64,000 nucleotides of DNA, taken from Rhynchospora pubera (lineage: Eukaryota; Streptophyta; Magnoliopsida; Poales; Cyperaceae). This document shows, piece by piece, positions 1 to 11,922 of this stretch. The DNA lies in the NCBI GenBank assembly GCA_028095005.1, contig CM051461.1, positions 169,081,144-169,145,143 on the forward strand, written 5' to 3'. A program made the translations under genes and the position numbers. Position 1 is the first letter of the stretch. The number at the start of each line of letters is the position of its first letter. Under the pieces are notes generated by a model. The model was not told the origin of the DNA and did not search any database. It was given only the letters and a program-made list of their open reading frames with translations.

Positions 1-194
1 AGAATCAAGAGCCTTATTTTATTTTGTTAAGAAAATTCTATGAGGTATTGCTGTGATAGCCATTGACAAATGAATGGCAAGGATCTTGTTCAGGCCTACA
101 AGCACGAAGCAAAGGAAAATATCTGATAGTATTCTGTATTCCTATATGAACCACAGCAAAGCTGAAGAAGCAACAGCAGTCCCAGGAATTGTAC

Positions 195-3100
195 CTCAAC
201 AAGAGCAAGAGTATCAAGGTTCGGGGAAAGTGTCGGCTTAACACCTTTTGCTCTATAAACTTCCTCTGGAGTCCTGCAATGATTAAAAGCTTTAAAGTTT
301 CTGACAAATTACTATTAAATATAATGGAAACAACTCCATATCCCCAAAAGGATAATTTTGTCGCCTACCTAGGATCTAAAAGTAGTAACACATGATATTG
401 AAAAAGAGAAAAGCCCCTGTAAACGCTTCAATTTTGATGGAAAGCTACAAATAGTAAAGTTAAAATATCAAATACTGCTTCAGATTGTCACATCAACTTA
501 ACATTATCTATATACCTTGCTAAGACAGGTCTTGGCGAAAGTCTATCCTTTGGATCACTGTTCAAATATAAATGCCATTATCAGTAAAAGTGAATGAAAT
601 TTTTCAACAAAATTTTGTTTTAAGGATGCGCTGATGAATGATGAAAAAAGAATATTATTTTCCTGTACTTGTAGAAACCAACCTAGTATGCTTTTGAAAT
701 TTTCCAAAATAACTTGTAATGTTAACTTTGCGTTCTAAAAATGAATAGCGGCAAATGTTGGCAAATTTGTTCCCTTCTCTTCTTACAAGCCAAACAAAAT
801 AAAATAAAAAATTTATGCTATTCATAGGCAGGTTCAAGTTTCTAGAATGGTGGTCAGCTAAGCCCTCATCTTTTTTCCATCCAATATATAGATTGCTAAA
901 ATGCTATATAGATTGCTAAAATGCTATGCATAGCACGGATGTCCTTCGTGCTACGGATTCGTTCTTGAATTTCATTTTTCAAACAACCGATCCAAACCGT
1001 TCATTATCTTCTTCATATTGAAATCTCATTAGAAACCAAATTTTACATTTTTAAATTTTTACTATTTTTTTTTCAGATTTTTGAAAATACTTAATCTAAT
1101 AAATTCTGGACCCTTCAATAACAGTTATTTTCAAAAATATGAGAAAAATAGTAAAAAAAAATGTAAAATTTGGTTTATAATAAGATTTCAATATGTAGAA
1201 GATAATGAACGGTTTGGATCGGTCATTTGAAACATGAAATTCAAAAACGAATCTGTAGCACGAAGGGCATCCGTGCTATGCATAGCATGTTAGCATCCTC
1301 TATATATATATTGAAATCTCATTACAAACCAAATTTTATATTTTTTTAAATTTTTTTTACTATTTTTCTAAGATTTTTGAAAATCCTTAATCTAATAAAT
1401 TTTGGACCCTTCAATAATAGCCATTTTCAAAAATCTAAGAAAAATAGTAAACAAATTTAAAAATATATACAAAATTTGGTTTCTAATGAGATTTCAATAT
1501 GAAGAAGATAATGAACGGTTCGGATCGGTTGTTTGAAGCATTATATTTAAGAACGAATCTGTAGCACAAAAGTCATCCGCGCTATGCATAGTATTTTAGC
1601 ATTTCTCTCTCTATATATATATAGAGAGAGAAAAAAAAAACATATGGTGCATACTAATGTAGTGATCTTGGATCTGCTTCACAATGACCAATTCAAACTG
1701 TCCAATATGATCTCCCTATTATAATCTCCTTACCGACCAAATTTTACATTTTTTCAAAATTTTTAAGTTTTTTTTCAAATTTTAGAAAATCGCTAATCTA
1801 ATTTTTTTTCTGAACCGTTCAAAAATAGCAATTTTTAAAAATAAAAAAAATACTTAAAAAATTTCGAAAAAATTTTAAATTTTGTCGGCAAGGAGATTTC
1901 AATAGGGAGATCATCTTGAATGATTTGGATCGGTCATTTTGGAGCTGATCCAAGAATTTGAATCAGTATGCACCGAAGCTTTCGTACATTAGTATGCACC
2001 ATAGGTCATTGCATTTTTTTTTGGGTTCTTTAGAATATTTTCATAGATGGCCCATTTTGACCCCAGTAAGCTAACATTTTCCAATATCGTACAATCCAAG
2101 CTTCGTCAATATTATTGAGAAAATCCAAAAATTAATCCCATCTAGAAAAATTTCTGGCCCCTCCCTGGCATCTAAGGTTGGTTCAAAGTTGTCAGAATCA
2201 AGCTTAGACAAAATTCAGTCAAATTAAAATGAAGTGCAGGTTAGTCTTTTTAGTGAATTAAACTCACTCCTTATCTTTTTAACGTCAATTACCCTTTAAA
2301 TGAACTTAAAAAAAAGTATTTTGGAACTTGTCGGCCAGTATTAGAAATAATAATATTATTACTTTTGAACACAAACCACAGCTTCCACCATGTTAGATTT
2401 CAGCATTTCAACAGCTATTGTTGTTACAATTCCTGTCCACTGTGCTCCTATCATGCAAACCAACATATAATGAGAATCATATGCAATGCTTTTTTATATA
2501 TGTATAAAACAGGTAAGGATAAAAGTAGCACAAAAAGATTTTTAGTTTTCTATTACAAGTAAAGCTTCAGTTTGTTCAGCATATACCTGCTAAAAGATGA
2601 TAGTACGATTGGGTAAAGCTAATGCACTATTTTATCAGCAATGTGCTATTAAGGGTGGATTTTTCATTTTTTTCAGCAATGTGCTATTTTGTGTTTGGGT
2701 TCATTCTTTTTAATTGAGATATTGAGGGCTTATCTGGGAGTAAGTTCGGCTTACAGATGCATAATAGCAGATAATCAAGGTCAATTAGGCAGAATAAGGT
2801 CGAGTGGGACTATTATCCCTGAATCCTGAGTAGCAGTTGTTGCAACTTATTGTTTTTAATTTTAAAATTTCAGAACCAGAGCAAACCTTCCACGGGCTTT
2901 TTCTTTTTTGCATATAAAAGCTTTTCGTGAACACCAAAGTACATTTCATCATCATCTTCAGCATGTCTACCTCTCCCATGAACTTGGGGTTCCAAAACCT
3001 ACATGCAGTGCACAAAAACGAGTTTCTAAAGAATTAAGGGAGAAAACGAGTTTCTAAAGAATTAAGGGAAAGTTAGTGTATAAAAGAATTGGTTCATAAG

Positions 3101-3529
3101 ATATCTGAAACCCCAAAAAACATTTGAATCCTCAGGTGGTCCAGAAATAGTTTTAAACTAATAAAAAGTGGTTCAGGATGCTGACACAGAGTATCTAATG
3201 CAATTGAAACTCTCCCTAATAACCTCTTTTCAGTATAGTGGAACTTGGCTGGTTTGTTAACTCCTCGAGGAGTATGGCAAATTGGCAACTGAATGAGAAA
3301 AAAATCAGTGTTCTCTCTCAAGTGCTCCTTGGTTTTCCAATTCTCATCAATGGTGGGTTTCAAATAGCTATAATTTTTCAATTTTCAATGCCCAGTATTA
3401 ACCTTCAAGGGAAAAAAAAAATGCCCAGTACTTTTTTGTTTTGTCAGAGTAGTTCACAACTTTATCAAAAGAGTGCTCACCTACTGTTCGATAAAATGCC
3501 ACACGGACTACTTATGTGTGCACGCACTC

Positions 3530-3562
<33 letters not shown>

Positions 3563-4030
3563 GATTGAACCTCAATCCTTGACATGCCATCTCCAAGAAA
3601 AGCACATGCGTTCTTCACATGCGCTATGTAGTAGGTATCACAGAGCCCGCATCGGCTACCAGACGGAAACAAAAGAAGAAGAAAAAATAACTTAAAAAAA
3701 TTATTTAAAATTGAGGACATGTAATTGGTTTACAAGTTAAAATAAGTTACCTGCAATGATCTTTAGCAGGATAAACACCGCCAGGACGGATTGGCTTTGA
3801 TTTACTCCTCCAATCATCTCTTATCTTCACCTCTCCAGGCGCAGGCGCGCTTCCTGTCGCAAATAAAAAAAAGAGAGAAGGATCGTTAAGAAAATATATA
3901 GTCGGATGATAAGCAAAGGTCATTGTGTGATTTGAATGAATGAATGAATTTGGGGACCTTGAGGGGAAGACGAGGCGCGAATGGAGAAGGAGCGAGGGAT
4001 GGCTGAGCAACGGGCGAGCGCAGATGCCAT
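195..4030 (-). CDS. HCAR: 7-hydroxymethyl chlorophyll a reductase, chloroplast (5' part, seven exons; 3' end outside window)
   Basis: The enzyme reduces 7-hydroxymethyl chlorophyll a to chlorophyll a in the chloroplast, the last step of chlorophyll b to a conversion; it is a ferredoxin-dependent FAD and iron-sulfur protein related to F420 hydrogenase beta subunits. Exons on the minus strand, in coding order: 4030-3958, 3853-3751, 3655-3571, 2998-2887, 2447-2363, 557-516 and 273-195, all with GT/AG borders and phases that join without a break (193 codons). Residues 1-24 are Ser/Ala/Arg-rich, as expected of a transit peptide. Then come IRDDW, PGGVYPAKDHC and RCGLCDTYYIAHVK (Cys 58, 61 and 64, cluster ligands by family), HGRGR, YFGVHEKLLYA, GAQWTGIVTTIAVEML and SPRPVLARTPEEV, colinear with the Arabidopsis enzyme as I recall it. 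The protein should be about 460 residues, so more than half lies left of base 1. The first intron has a weak donor (GTCCCC). Confidence 0.93.
915..1294. mobile_element. Fold-back MITE in an HCAR intron
   Basis: Inverted repeat element of about 380 bp. It begins GCTAAAATGCTATGCATAGC and its right end is the near-perfect reverse complement (GCTAACATGCTATGCATAGC). The arms run inward over most of the length and contain the motif gatccaaaccgttcatt and its complement. No clear target duplication is visible. It lies in the 1.8-kb HCAR intron 558-2362. Confidence 0.75.
1308..1602. mobile_element. Truncated second copy of the same MITE
   Basis: It repeats the internal arms and right end of the element at 915-1294 (attgaaatctcatta on the left; gcgctatgcatag at about 1590 on the right) but lacks the left terminal segment. 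It sits a few bases after the first copy. Confidence 0.65.
1644..2007. mobile_element. Third fold-back MITE, related core but different tips
   Basis: The ends are ATGGTGCATACTAATGT and its reverse complement ACATTAGTATGCACCAT. The arms contain accgaccaaattttacat and its complement, resembling the cores of the two neighbouring MITEs, but the terminal 20 bases are unrelated to theirs. Confidence 0.65.
3531..3562. repeat. Compound (GT)n(GA)n microsatellite
   Basis: A run of GT repeats passing into GA repeats in an HCAR intron, just next to the third exon on its intron side. Confidence 0.9.
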
Positions 4031-5349
4031 GCTGAGGATAAGGTGTCCTTGGTGCTTGCTTCCTCGCTGACTCGAGTAGATAAATTGTACAGTAATAATT
4101 TTTAAACAGTTCGGTCAAAAGAGAACACAGAATAACTAAATTTTCCGAAGCATCTGATAAAAAATTCCGTCTAAGACTAACTGTCTAACCGCGATTTTAA
4201 AACCGTACCGGCTCCTTACCGGCCAGTGACCGAAATCTGGTATTTCCGAAATTGTCCTGTATTTCATCTCACAATACTTGATACCGCTATTTCGGTCATT
4301 GTTTTCAGTTCCCAGTTTTACCGGAATTTTCTGGTATCCAATACGATTTTCAAAACACTGCGTCTAACTTCACCCTACTCTTTTAGTCTTTTATTACCAT
4401 TTCGAAACAGGGTTTATTTGAGTCGATTTCGAACGAGTTGAATCATTTGAAGTCGAATTGAAAACATTTCGAGTTTTTAATTAGCTTAAATTCAACTTGT
4501 CTTTAATTCGAATTAGTTCGCGTGTCACGAGCCAGTTAAAAATAAGACTACGTATTCAAAATTTTTTAATTGAATTAAAATTATTATTTTTTAAAACTAA
4601 TTAATATATACAACACTGTAAACAATAAAATTATGATAGTTTTTTTTTCTCTATTGATTTGGAATAAAATATGATTTGAAACTCACCCGTTGAAATTATC
4701 TAAAATGAAAAAATATAATAAAAAAATTTATAGTTCTTTTATAAATTGTTAATACTCCAGAAAAATATCGATAGTAATAATTGAAATATGAATTTATTAT
4801 GTGACGAGACGACTTATGAGTTGACAAATCGAGTTGAGGTAAATTTGAACTTACTCAACCGAATTGGCTCCCTGTAAAGGAAAAGAAGGAATCCGTCCGA
4901 TTCGTTTAACCCGTTCAATCCAACTCGTATTTTAACGAATTCAAACATTATTTAGATTGGATCGGGTTTTTATTTTACTAATCCGATTTTACTAAGTTGG
5001 ATTATATTTTTACTCTTGATAATCCGTTTGTACCCGACCCGATTAATTAATTAAAATCTTTATAGATCCCACATCCAATATATAGCATTTATTCTTCCCA
5101 CAGCACATACCAGTGACGCCACACAAAACAAGTTGAGTTCTTGAAGGCAAGGATTTCTAGACTATTTATCCAACGTAGACCTCCAAAGACATTCGTGCGT
5201 AGTGAAATTCTTAATCATATCGAAAACACACGGAGCAGAATTCTTATTATTACTATCTTATTCTTAATCAACTCGACAAGTTCCAAAAGTCTTATTATGA
5301 GAATAAAATGAACTCATAGGTAAACAAACTAGACATATAAATGAATATA
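4031..5349. other. HCAR upstream spacer with an old dispersed repeat
   Basis: This is the 5' flank of HCAR. I see no gene. From about 4400 to 4870 it contains a degraded repeat rich in 'gagtcg' and 'cgagttg' steps followed by an AT-rich tail; the same kind of sequence recurs at about 21610-21990. At 4870-5050 there is a stretch of short variants of 'aatccgatt' and 'gggttttta', typical of decayed repeat DNA. Confidence 0.5.
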
Positions 5350-5803
5350 GGGTGTGTTTGGATGCAACGGAATAAGCCGTGAATAAGGAATAGAATAAAA
5401 AATTTCGGTTTGCGTGCTTATCCATATTCCTTATTCTTATAGGGTGTGTTTGGAAAGGCCAAGAATAGGGAATAGGAATAAGAAATTTCGGTTTGCGTGT
5501 TTATTCTTATTCTTGTGCAACCCAAACAACACAAGAATAAGGAATAAGGGCCCTTATTCCTATACTAACAAAACTATGGTATAAGAATAAGGAATAAGGA
5601 TAAGCACGCAAACCGAAATTTCTTATTCCTATTCCCTATTCCTGGCTCATCCAAACACACCCATACCATGGTTTTGTTAGTATAGGAATAAGGGCCCAAA
5701 TTCCTTATTCTTGTATTGTTTGAGTTGCACAAGAATAAAAATAAACACGCAAACCGAAATTTCTTATTCCTATTCCCTATCCCCGGCCTATCCAATCACA
5801 CCC
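5350..5803. mobile_element. Nested fold-back element with GGGTGTGTTTGGA ends
   Basis: The outer ends at 5350 (GGGTGTGTTTGGATG) and 5803 (complement of GGGTGTGATTGGATA) enclose an inner pair at 5442 (GGGTGTGTTTGGAAAGG) and 5662. All arms share 'ggaataaggaat' and 'gaaatttcggtttgcgtg' in opposing orientations, so one MITE copy lies within or was duplicated inside another. The superfamily is not certain (PIF/Harbinger or hAT). Confidence 0.7.
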
Positions 5804-5935
5804 ATAGTGAACAAATACAAATACAATTACATGGGATGACGCATGAAGAAATGATAGATAATAATTTCCAAAATCAATAGCCAACATACAATAGCGCAAG
5901 TAATCGAGATGCAGTCTCATAATAAGACTAAAAGT

Positions 5936-6095
5936 CTAAAGTCTAAGTCTTTTATCCCAAACAAGTTGGGGTAAGCTAAAAATGACACCATCCTGATCAT
6001 TTCTTGTATATATGGTTGAATTTTTGCACTGGCTCACCAAGCCTATCGCAAGTATGCGGAATGCTCTTACACCTGAGCTACTGGACCAAAAAAAA
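5936..6095 (-). mobile_element. Au-like SINE (tRNA-derived)
   Basis: Read on the minus strand, it starts GGTCCAGTAGCTCAGGTGTAAGAGC, which includes a Pol III A-box-like stretch. Its 3' part reads ACCCCAACTTGTTTGGGAT followed by an AAAGACTT-like end, the hallmark tail of plant Au SINEs. The B box is degraded. A poly-A run on the plus strand (about 6090-6104) flanks the 5' end. Confidence 0.65.
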
Positions 6096-6104
6096 AAAAA
6101 AAGC

Positions 6105-8147
6105 TGTTTAAAAACTTCGCAGTTGGACATTCACAAGAGAATTATCGAAATTATTAGGAGCACAAGTTTCGCCAGATAGAAGTAACTATGCTGATTCACC
6201 GGGCAACGAAGTTAAATCATATATATATTTTTCTCTTTCTTTTTAAACAATGGTGGCGGCCATCAGCATCAGGTGGTACAGAAACTAAGAAATTAACCCA
6301 CAGATAATTGGTACCATACCTCGGTACTGGTAGGAATCGTTTTATTTAAAAGCTACTCAATTGCAACCAATCCAGAACAACAAAGACGTTATCATCGCAA
6401 CAGCACCAGAGACATTAAGTTAACAGATAAAAAAACCACCGAATGAAACATTCAAAAGTTTGATTGTCAACATCAACAAAACAAACAAAAGGAGAAGCAT
6501 GAACAAGTACTTTCTTGTTCCAACAGTCTCGGAAGGACATCAAGACCCACAAAACCCATTTTTCTTCAGGTGGCAATTTACCTTTCGACAACTTCCTCTT
6601 TCCATTGTTCCCTTTTCTGTACCTGCACCGGAAGATTAAAAATATTACAAAAAAACACTAATTGCAATTTATGAAAAGACTCGTTATATCTAGATTTACT
6701 GCAAAACGATGCTAAGGAAGGATATTAGCTAGCCACCTGACTGTGACACCCTCATTATCATTTCATTACTGCACCCTTATTTAAATTAAATTATCACAAA
6801 AATCCAATTACAGCACCTCTAATTAATTGTACCATTTTACTATCTTTTAAAGAGACAAGTCTATCAAAACCACACAATTTTATATTATTGCAACTAAAGA
6901 TAAAACTATTGTAAACTGGATATCTACCTCCAAGGTCACTGAACAAAAGAACAACTGAGGTCTAGTGTTTCTTCATCCTGACAAAACAAAAACATTGTAT
7001 TTCTCCTTGCCATCCTTATTAATTAAATTATTCTCTCTTGTCAATATGCTCTTCCTCTGACCAAATAAAGGAAAAACTCTTAATTTGAAAGGAACATGAG
7101 CATGCCAAGTTATAATGATTAAACAGTAAACATCCCTTTTATCTCCAGCAAATTCAGTCTTGAAGGGAAGGATTTACAAGCTATATTTCTAATATCAGAA
7201 TTTCATTATGTTACCAACTAAATGTTTTCTGAATTGTTAAGTGGCTACAACTGAAGTGAAAACCTTTGCAACAGTAAACTTTACGTTGGAGGAAAATAAA
7301 TCTATCTCCAAAAGTAAATATAGGACCATCATCAAGTATTTGTAAAAATTAATGTATAATAATGAGATACAGCGAAAGTAAAAGCAGAGAAAGGGTTCTA
7401 ACTTTTGTTTGCTATCTACAACGCTACTCTTCATTAAAAGAAACAAGAGTTAGCTCTAGTTTTACTCTCCTTCCATTGAATTATCTCCTTCATCTAAATC
7501 AATGCTGCATCCTGTTGTGAAGTTATAATGCAACTGATTAGAAAAGAATAAAAAGGATATTATCACAGGAAAATAAGTAAAGCACAATGAATGAATAAAA
7601 CATTTAAAACAGAGCACGGATACATTAAACAGACTGAATCTACCACTTTTTGAAATAACTTTAATGGGTATACAGTTCGACCTAACCAAGTTTATCTCAA
7701 GTAAATCCAAGGTTTCAAACACAGAATAAAGTGGATCAACCCTAGTAACCTAATCGTAAAATTAGATTGAAACAAGAGTGTATGAGCAGTAATGGTTACA
7801 GTGATCCGCAAGGAATCAAACCTAACGAGTTCATGGAACTACAAATAGTACATACACTAGAAAGTTTGGCTGGTTTTGAGTTCACTACCCCAGGGGGGTT
7901 ATGCTGTTGCCAACTCTTCCTCAAAAAAGGACTTCACATCCCATGGGTACACCGCTATTAGGCAGCATTCAGAGACTCTTATTACAAATATCAAAGTTGC
8001 TTGCTCCCTAAAAATTTACCCGTGCCAGGTGGTCCAGTTTGCATAGTTTCCTATTCCACAACTTGGTATACTCAGGGATGGGGAAAGATGTATCACGCTG
8101 CCCAAAACATTGCAAGGAAATAAATAAAGAATGAATGAATGAATAAA
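6105..8147. other. Spacer between SUVH-A and HCAR; exon-like fragments only
   Basis: No convincing gene. Several short segments on the minus strand have good splice borders: 8097-8020 (after TTTTGGGCAG, before GTAAATTT), a segment entered at about 7511 (after CTTCACAACAG) and one entered at about 6620 (after CCGGTGCAG). They do not join into a recognisable protein and could be untranslated exons of SUVH-A or remains of an old gene. Confidence 0.35.
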
Positions 8148-11100
8148 TCACCAACCATAGTCCAGGGTTATATCCCGCAAGGGAGGAATGTTCTCCATTG
8201 CAAACACCGCCATTCTTGGAAACTTCACGTCGTCATGTGAGTACAGGACGAATTGGATAAATGCATTTGGGTATTCGCTATGGCTAATATAGCATGCAAC
8301 ATTGTTCCTTCTTGAGACGTCCAAAAAGTACTCGGGCTGTTCCTCCAGAACCGGCGACTCAAATGGCTTCCACTCAGGAAAGACGGCAGACAAGTTTCCC
8401 CAATGATGCCACCTCATTGGAAACTTTCTTGGATCGATCAGAACTGTTTGGAATTCAGAACCTTGCTTAACCATATCTCTCAAAACCACATCACCACTGA
8501 ATTCACATATAAATGTGCCAGCTTGGATAGGGTCAAGAGACCGTAGACCCCATTGGGTATCTCTTGACCTAAAGACCTCTAATTGGTACCGGATACCTCT
8601 TTGAGTTACTCGGTTAGAACAAGTGGCAGCACAATGACAACCATTCCCACACTCATACACGATAGGACGACCATGTAATAAAATCCCATTATCATATGCA
8701 AAAGTGCCACCATTTCTTTCCTTGCAAGGGCATTTGTCAGAACAGGTTGGACGGCACTGACATCCCTTCATGGCTGATACTTTTGATGAAAAGGGGTATT
8801 CAGGGGACTTCAGATACTCATACATCATTGGACCGTACATCGGGTGGTTATTTTTGTCTACATCATTAAATAATAATACTGGTATTGCCTCCTTACCAGC
8901 AGATATATCTGGGCTCACATACCCAGATGGTATTATATTTTCAGCCAATTTTGCTTTTGTCTCAATAGCAATACGAATTGTCTTACTTCCTAATTGATTT
9001 TGTCCCTGGATACGCAACAACTTGAATTGATACACAAGACAGCCCGATTGGCCGTTGCCACGTCTGCATTCAACGACTCGATATAAGCCGTCATACACGT
9101 AGAGCTTTCGACCGGAGTTGGGCTCAAGTTTCATACCTCGAATGACTCGAACCTCGATTCTGTAGTTCATGCTACGCTCAAGGGCTAAGTTGCCTCTCTC
9201 AAGGCTCTGGTCAGCTGACACATGGGAGTCATTCCGGCCTTTTCCGCCACTGCCTGTATATAATAGTACATCTTCTTCCAACTGTCATAAAAATAAAAAG
9301 GATATTAGATGAAGTTGGCTTTTGAACCAAATTAACAACACCATCCTCTGGGCTGTACAAAATATAACAAAGTTATTTTAATGAAAATCTTGCATACAAC
9401 ACAATGAAGATCACATATTCAAGTCAACGAAACTGTTATCCAATTGAATCAAGATGGTAGTTATCCACCAGAAGGGTACACGATCTTGTTTGGTTTGCAC
9501 CACATCAGTCCTGATCCTGAACCACAGGCTTCACAGTGCAAATAGCTAGGAATTGCTAGCATTGTACTCAAAATAGTTATTAGTATGCTGTTATATGATA
9601 GGGGAGAATTAATGCAGAATATTCCAATGCATACAAAAAGAAAAAGAGTAGTTAAATGAATCATTAAGACCAAGGAGAGAGCAAAATCCTTTTTTGTTAT
9701 AAAAAAAAATGTACCAGAATGCTAAATTGCTAATGCTCACCATCCAGCACTAAATACACACAATGGTAAAATTGAAGGTACAATTTATGTGCTAGCAAAA
9801 TCAAGCGCAACTATTGAAGCCTAAAGAGACACAGTGTTACTTTTATCATCCTAATTATAGTATGATGTGCTCACACGACTCTATATAAATACTGACACAA
9901 TGACGTGACGGGTTATCAACTTATACTCAGATTCAGATTTGGAGTTAGAGGTGGCTGCCATATTGGATCAAGCTCGGTAAGGTGACACGGTGATTGATGT
10001 GTATAATAATTAGCGTATTCTTCAATGTGAAGGTCTCCAAGATTCATTAATTGTGGTCTCCAAGAACCATAATGAGTTTTGTCTCCAATATGTTTAATGT
10101 TTAATAGTCCTATGTTTACTATTTTCTAAGTTATTAATGTTTTAAAATTCCAAGACAAGAAGTTATTTGTATTAAGAGCATGGTTCCAATGCCAATATTT
10201 TGGTTGCCCCCAAATGCCAACATTCTACTATTTTGTTACTTTTTCAAAATATAAAATTGCAACGTCAAATCCAAACGGTTCATTTTATTTAATTTAACGA
10301 CCGATGAGTTTTCATATAAGTTTTGTAAATTTTGGAGTTTATTTGATACTCCATCAAAGGCTAAAATATGAACGTATTAGAATGAATCTATCATAATTAA
10401 TAAGGTTCGTTTATTTTTCTACCCCTTGATGGAGTATCAAATAAACTCTAAAATTTACAAAACTTATAAGAAAATGCATCGGTCGTTAAATTAAATAAGA
10501 TGAACGGTTTGGATTTGACGTTGCAATTTTAATTTTTGAAAAAATAACTTATTAATGGAATGTTGGCATTTGGGGGCAACCAAAATGTTGGCATTGGAAT
10601 CCTGCTCTTGTATTAAAAAGAGAAGTTGTTTCGTAGGCTATTGTTATATGAAAATTCTGAATTTTATGTGTTACTATAGTGTTCTTGGATCGTTTTTTGT
10701 TCTCTCCCTAAACTAAATAATTGTTCCGTAATCTTTATCTCTTGGGGGTGTCACGTCTTACTTTGCTCATTTTTCAAAGTAGCAAAAGATGTCCTAGTAT
10801 GTGGACAAATAAAGATACAAAATAATGTTAGGCAATATAGATATGTTGTTCAATCTACAAGCGACAGAGATAAATATGTTGCTCAATTTGTTTCAGTTTG
10901 TTTCTTTATTAGATCGAACAACACAAACAAGTGTATACACGCAAAATCTAGCGTGTAATCCTTCTTGGATCAGTGCGTTCATAAGGAGTAGAGATGTTTT
11001 CTAATAATAATATACTAATGCCCCTTATTTGCACGTGTAGTATCAGCCTCTATGTTGTATAATTTACCCAAGTAGAATGCAAAGGAATAAATTACTATAC

Positions 11101-11922
11101 CTCTCTGTCGTCTTCATAACCACCAGAAGCAACAATACTCGCTGCAATCGGCTCGTTCTCATCGACAAACACACCTGGCGCATAACCAATACCGGCCTGG
11201 ATTGGACCGTGAAGTCCAAGAAGGCACAGCTCAGCACGGTGGAAAAAAATATCGCCTATTTCAACCCCTGGTATGGGCCCCACTATCCTCTTGTCGGCCT
11301 GCAAGTACGGAACCAGCTGGGGCCCAAGTTTGTGCAGCTCGGTGAAAGCCTTGAGGTCAGAACGGAGCACCTTGACCTTGGTCGTCTCCCTGACTTGTGG
11401 GTCCGTGATGTACTGCAGGTGGTAGTAGCACCGCAGCGACTCGTACGCAATTCTCGCTCGGCGGTTCACTTCACGCCACCTGGAGACATGTTCCTGGGAC
11501 GAAGCGGTGATGCGAACCAGCTCCTTTGGTTGCTTGAGCGGTTTTCTGTGACGGTTCGTCTGTGGCGAGTCGTGAGTGGCTTGCAGCATAGCGAGGGCAT
11601 TCTCGTCATTTTGTGCTTGAACGAGCAATGATTTGTAGGCGGCGAGCTGCTCCTGGGCGCAGCGGAGGAAGGGGATGAAGGCGGGGTCGTCGGTGTCGGA
11701 CGGAGTGAGCTGATTTGAGAGAATGTCGCAGAGGTCGGGTGTAAGGATGCGGGCGGGTGTGAAAGTGGGGTTTTGGGATGGTGTGGCGTTCGGTGTGTGG
11801 GGCGAGGTGATTTCTGAGAGGGAGGACTGGAGAGGTGATTTCTGAGACTGAGAGAGATGTTTGGAGGAGGCGAGAGGTGTGGAAGGGCTGAGCGGAGTGG
11901 ATTTCAGGGAGGAAGACGCCAT
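8148..11922 (-). CDS. SUVH2/SUVH9-class SRA-SET protein (SUVH-A), two coding exons
   Basis: In Arabidopsis, SUVH2 and SUVH9 bind methylated cytosine through their SRA domain and recruit RNA polymerase V in RNA-directed DNA methylation; they lack methyltransferase activity. Coding exons are 11922-11101 and 9281-8148; the junction is GAG|GTATAG ... GACAG|TTG in phase 0, giving 651 residues, the length of Arabidopsis SUVH2. Residues 1-130 are Ser/Pro/Thr-rich. The SRA domain spans about 212-366 (GGYEDD, LYTGSGG, YVYDGLYRV). Pre-SET spans 448-495 with all nine zinc-binding cysteines. SET spans about 507-650. The usual NHSC core is CYISHSEYPN (604-613), as in SUVH2/9, and there is no post-SET. The chain stops at DYGW, without the short tail seen in Arabidopsis SUVH2/9. 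The start is the first ATG of an open exon that begins MASSSLKST. SUVH-B, the paralogue, lies 4.6 kb upstream on the same strand. Confidence 0.93.
10176..10607. mobile_element. Mutator-type MITE in the SUVH-A intron, 9-bp target duplication
   Basis: A 432-bp inverted-repeat element starting GAGCATGGTTCCAATGCC and ending with the complement of GAGCAGGATTCCAATGCC. TTGTATTAA occurs directly before (10167-10175) and after (10608-10616), a perfect 9-bp target duplication. The terminal arms are strongly matched over about 50 bp (ttttggttgcccccaaatg) and weaker inward. It lies inside intron 9282-11100 of SUVH-A. A related, truncated copy is at 43871. Confidence 0.85.

Noticed and set aside
8020..8147. 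An extra SUVH-A coding exon that would restore the class tail
   Set aside because: The intron needed would be only about 50 bp, and neither open frame of the exon resembles the tail.
11077..11631. 184-codon plus-strand frame
   Set aside because: Antisense shadow of SUVH-A exon 1, whose minus-strand product is clearly conserved.
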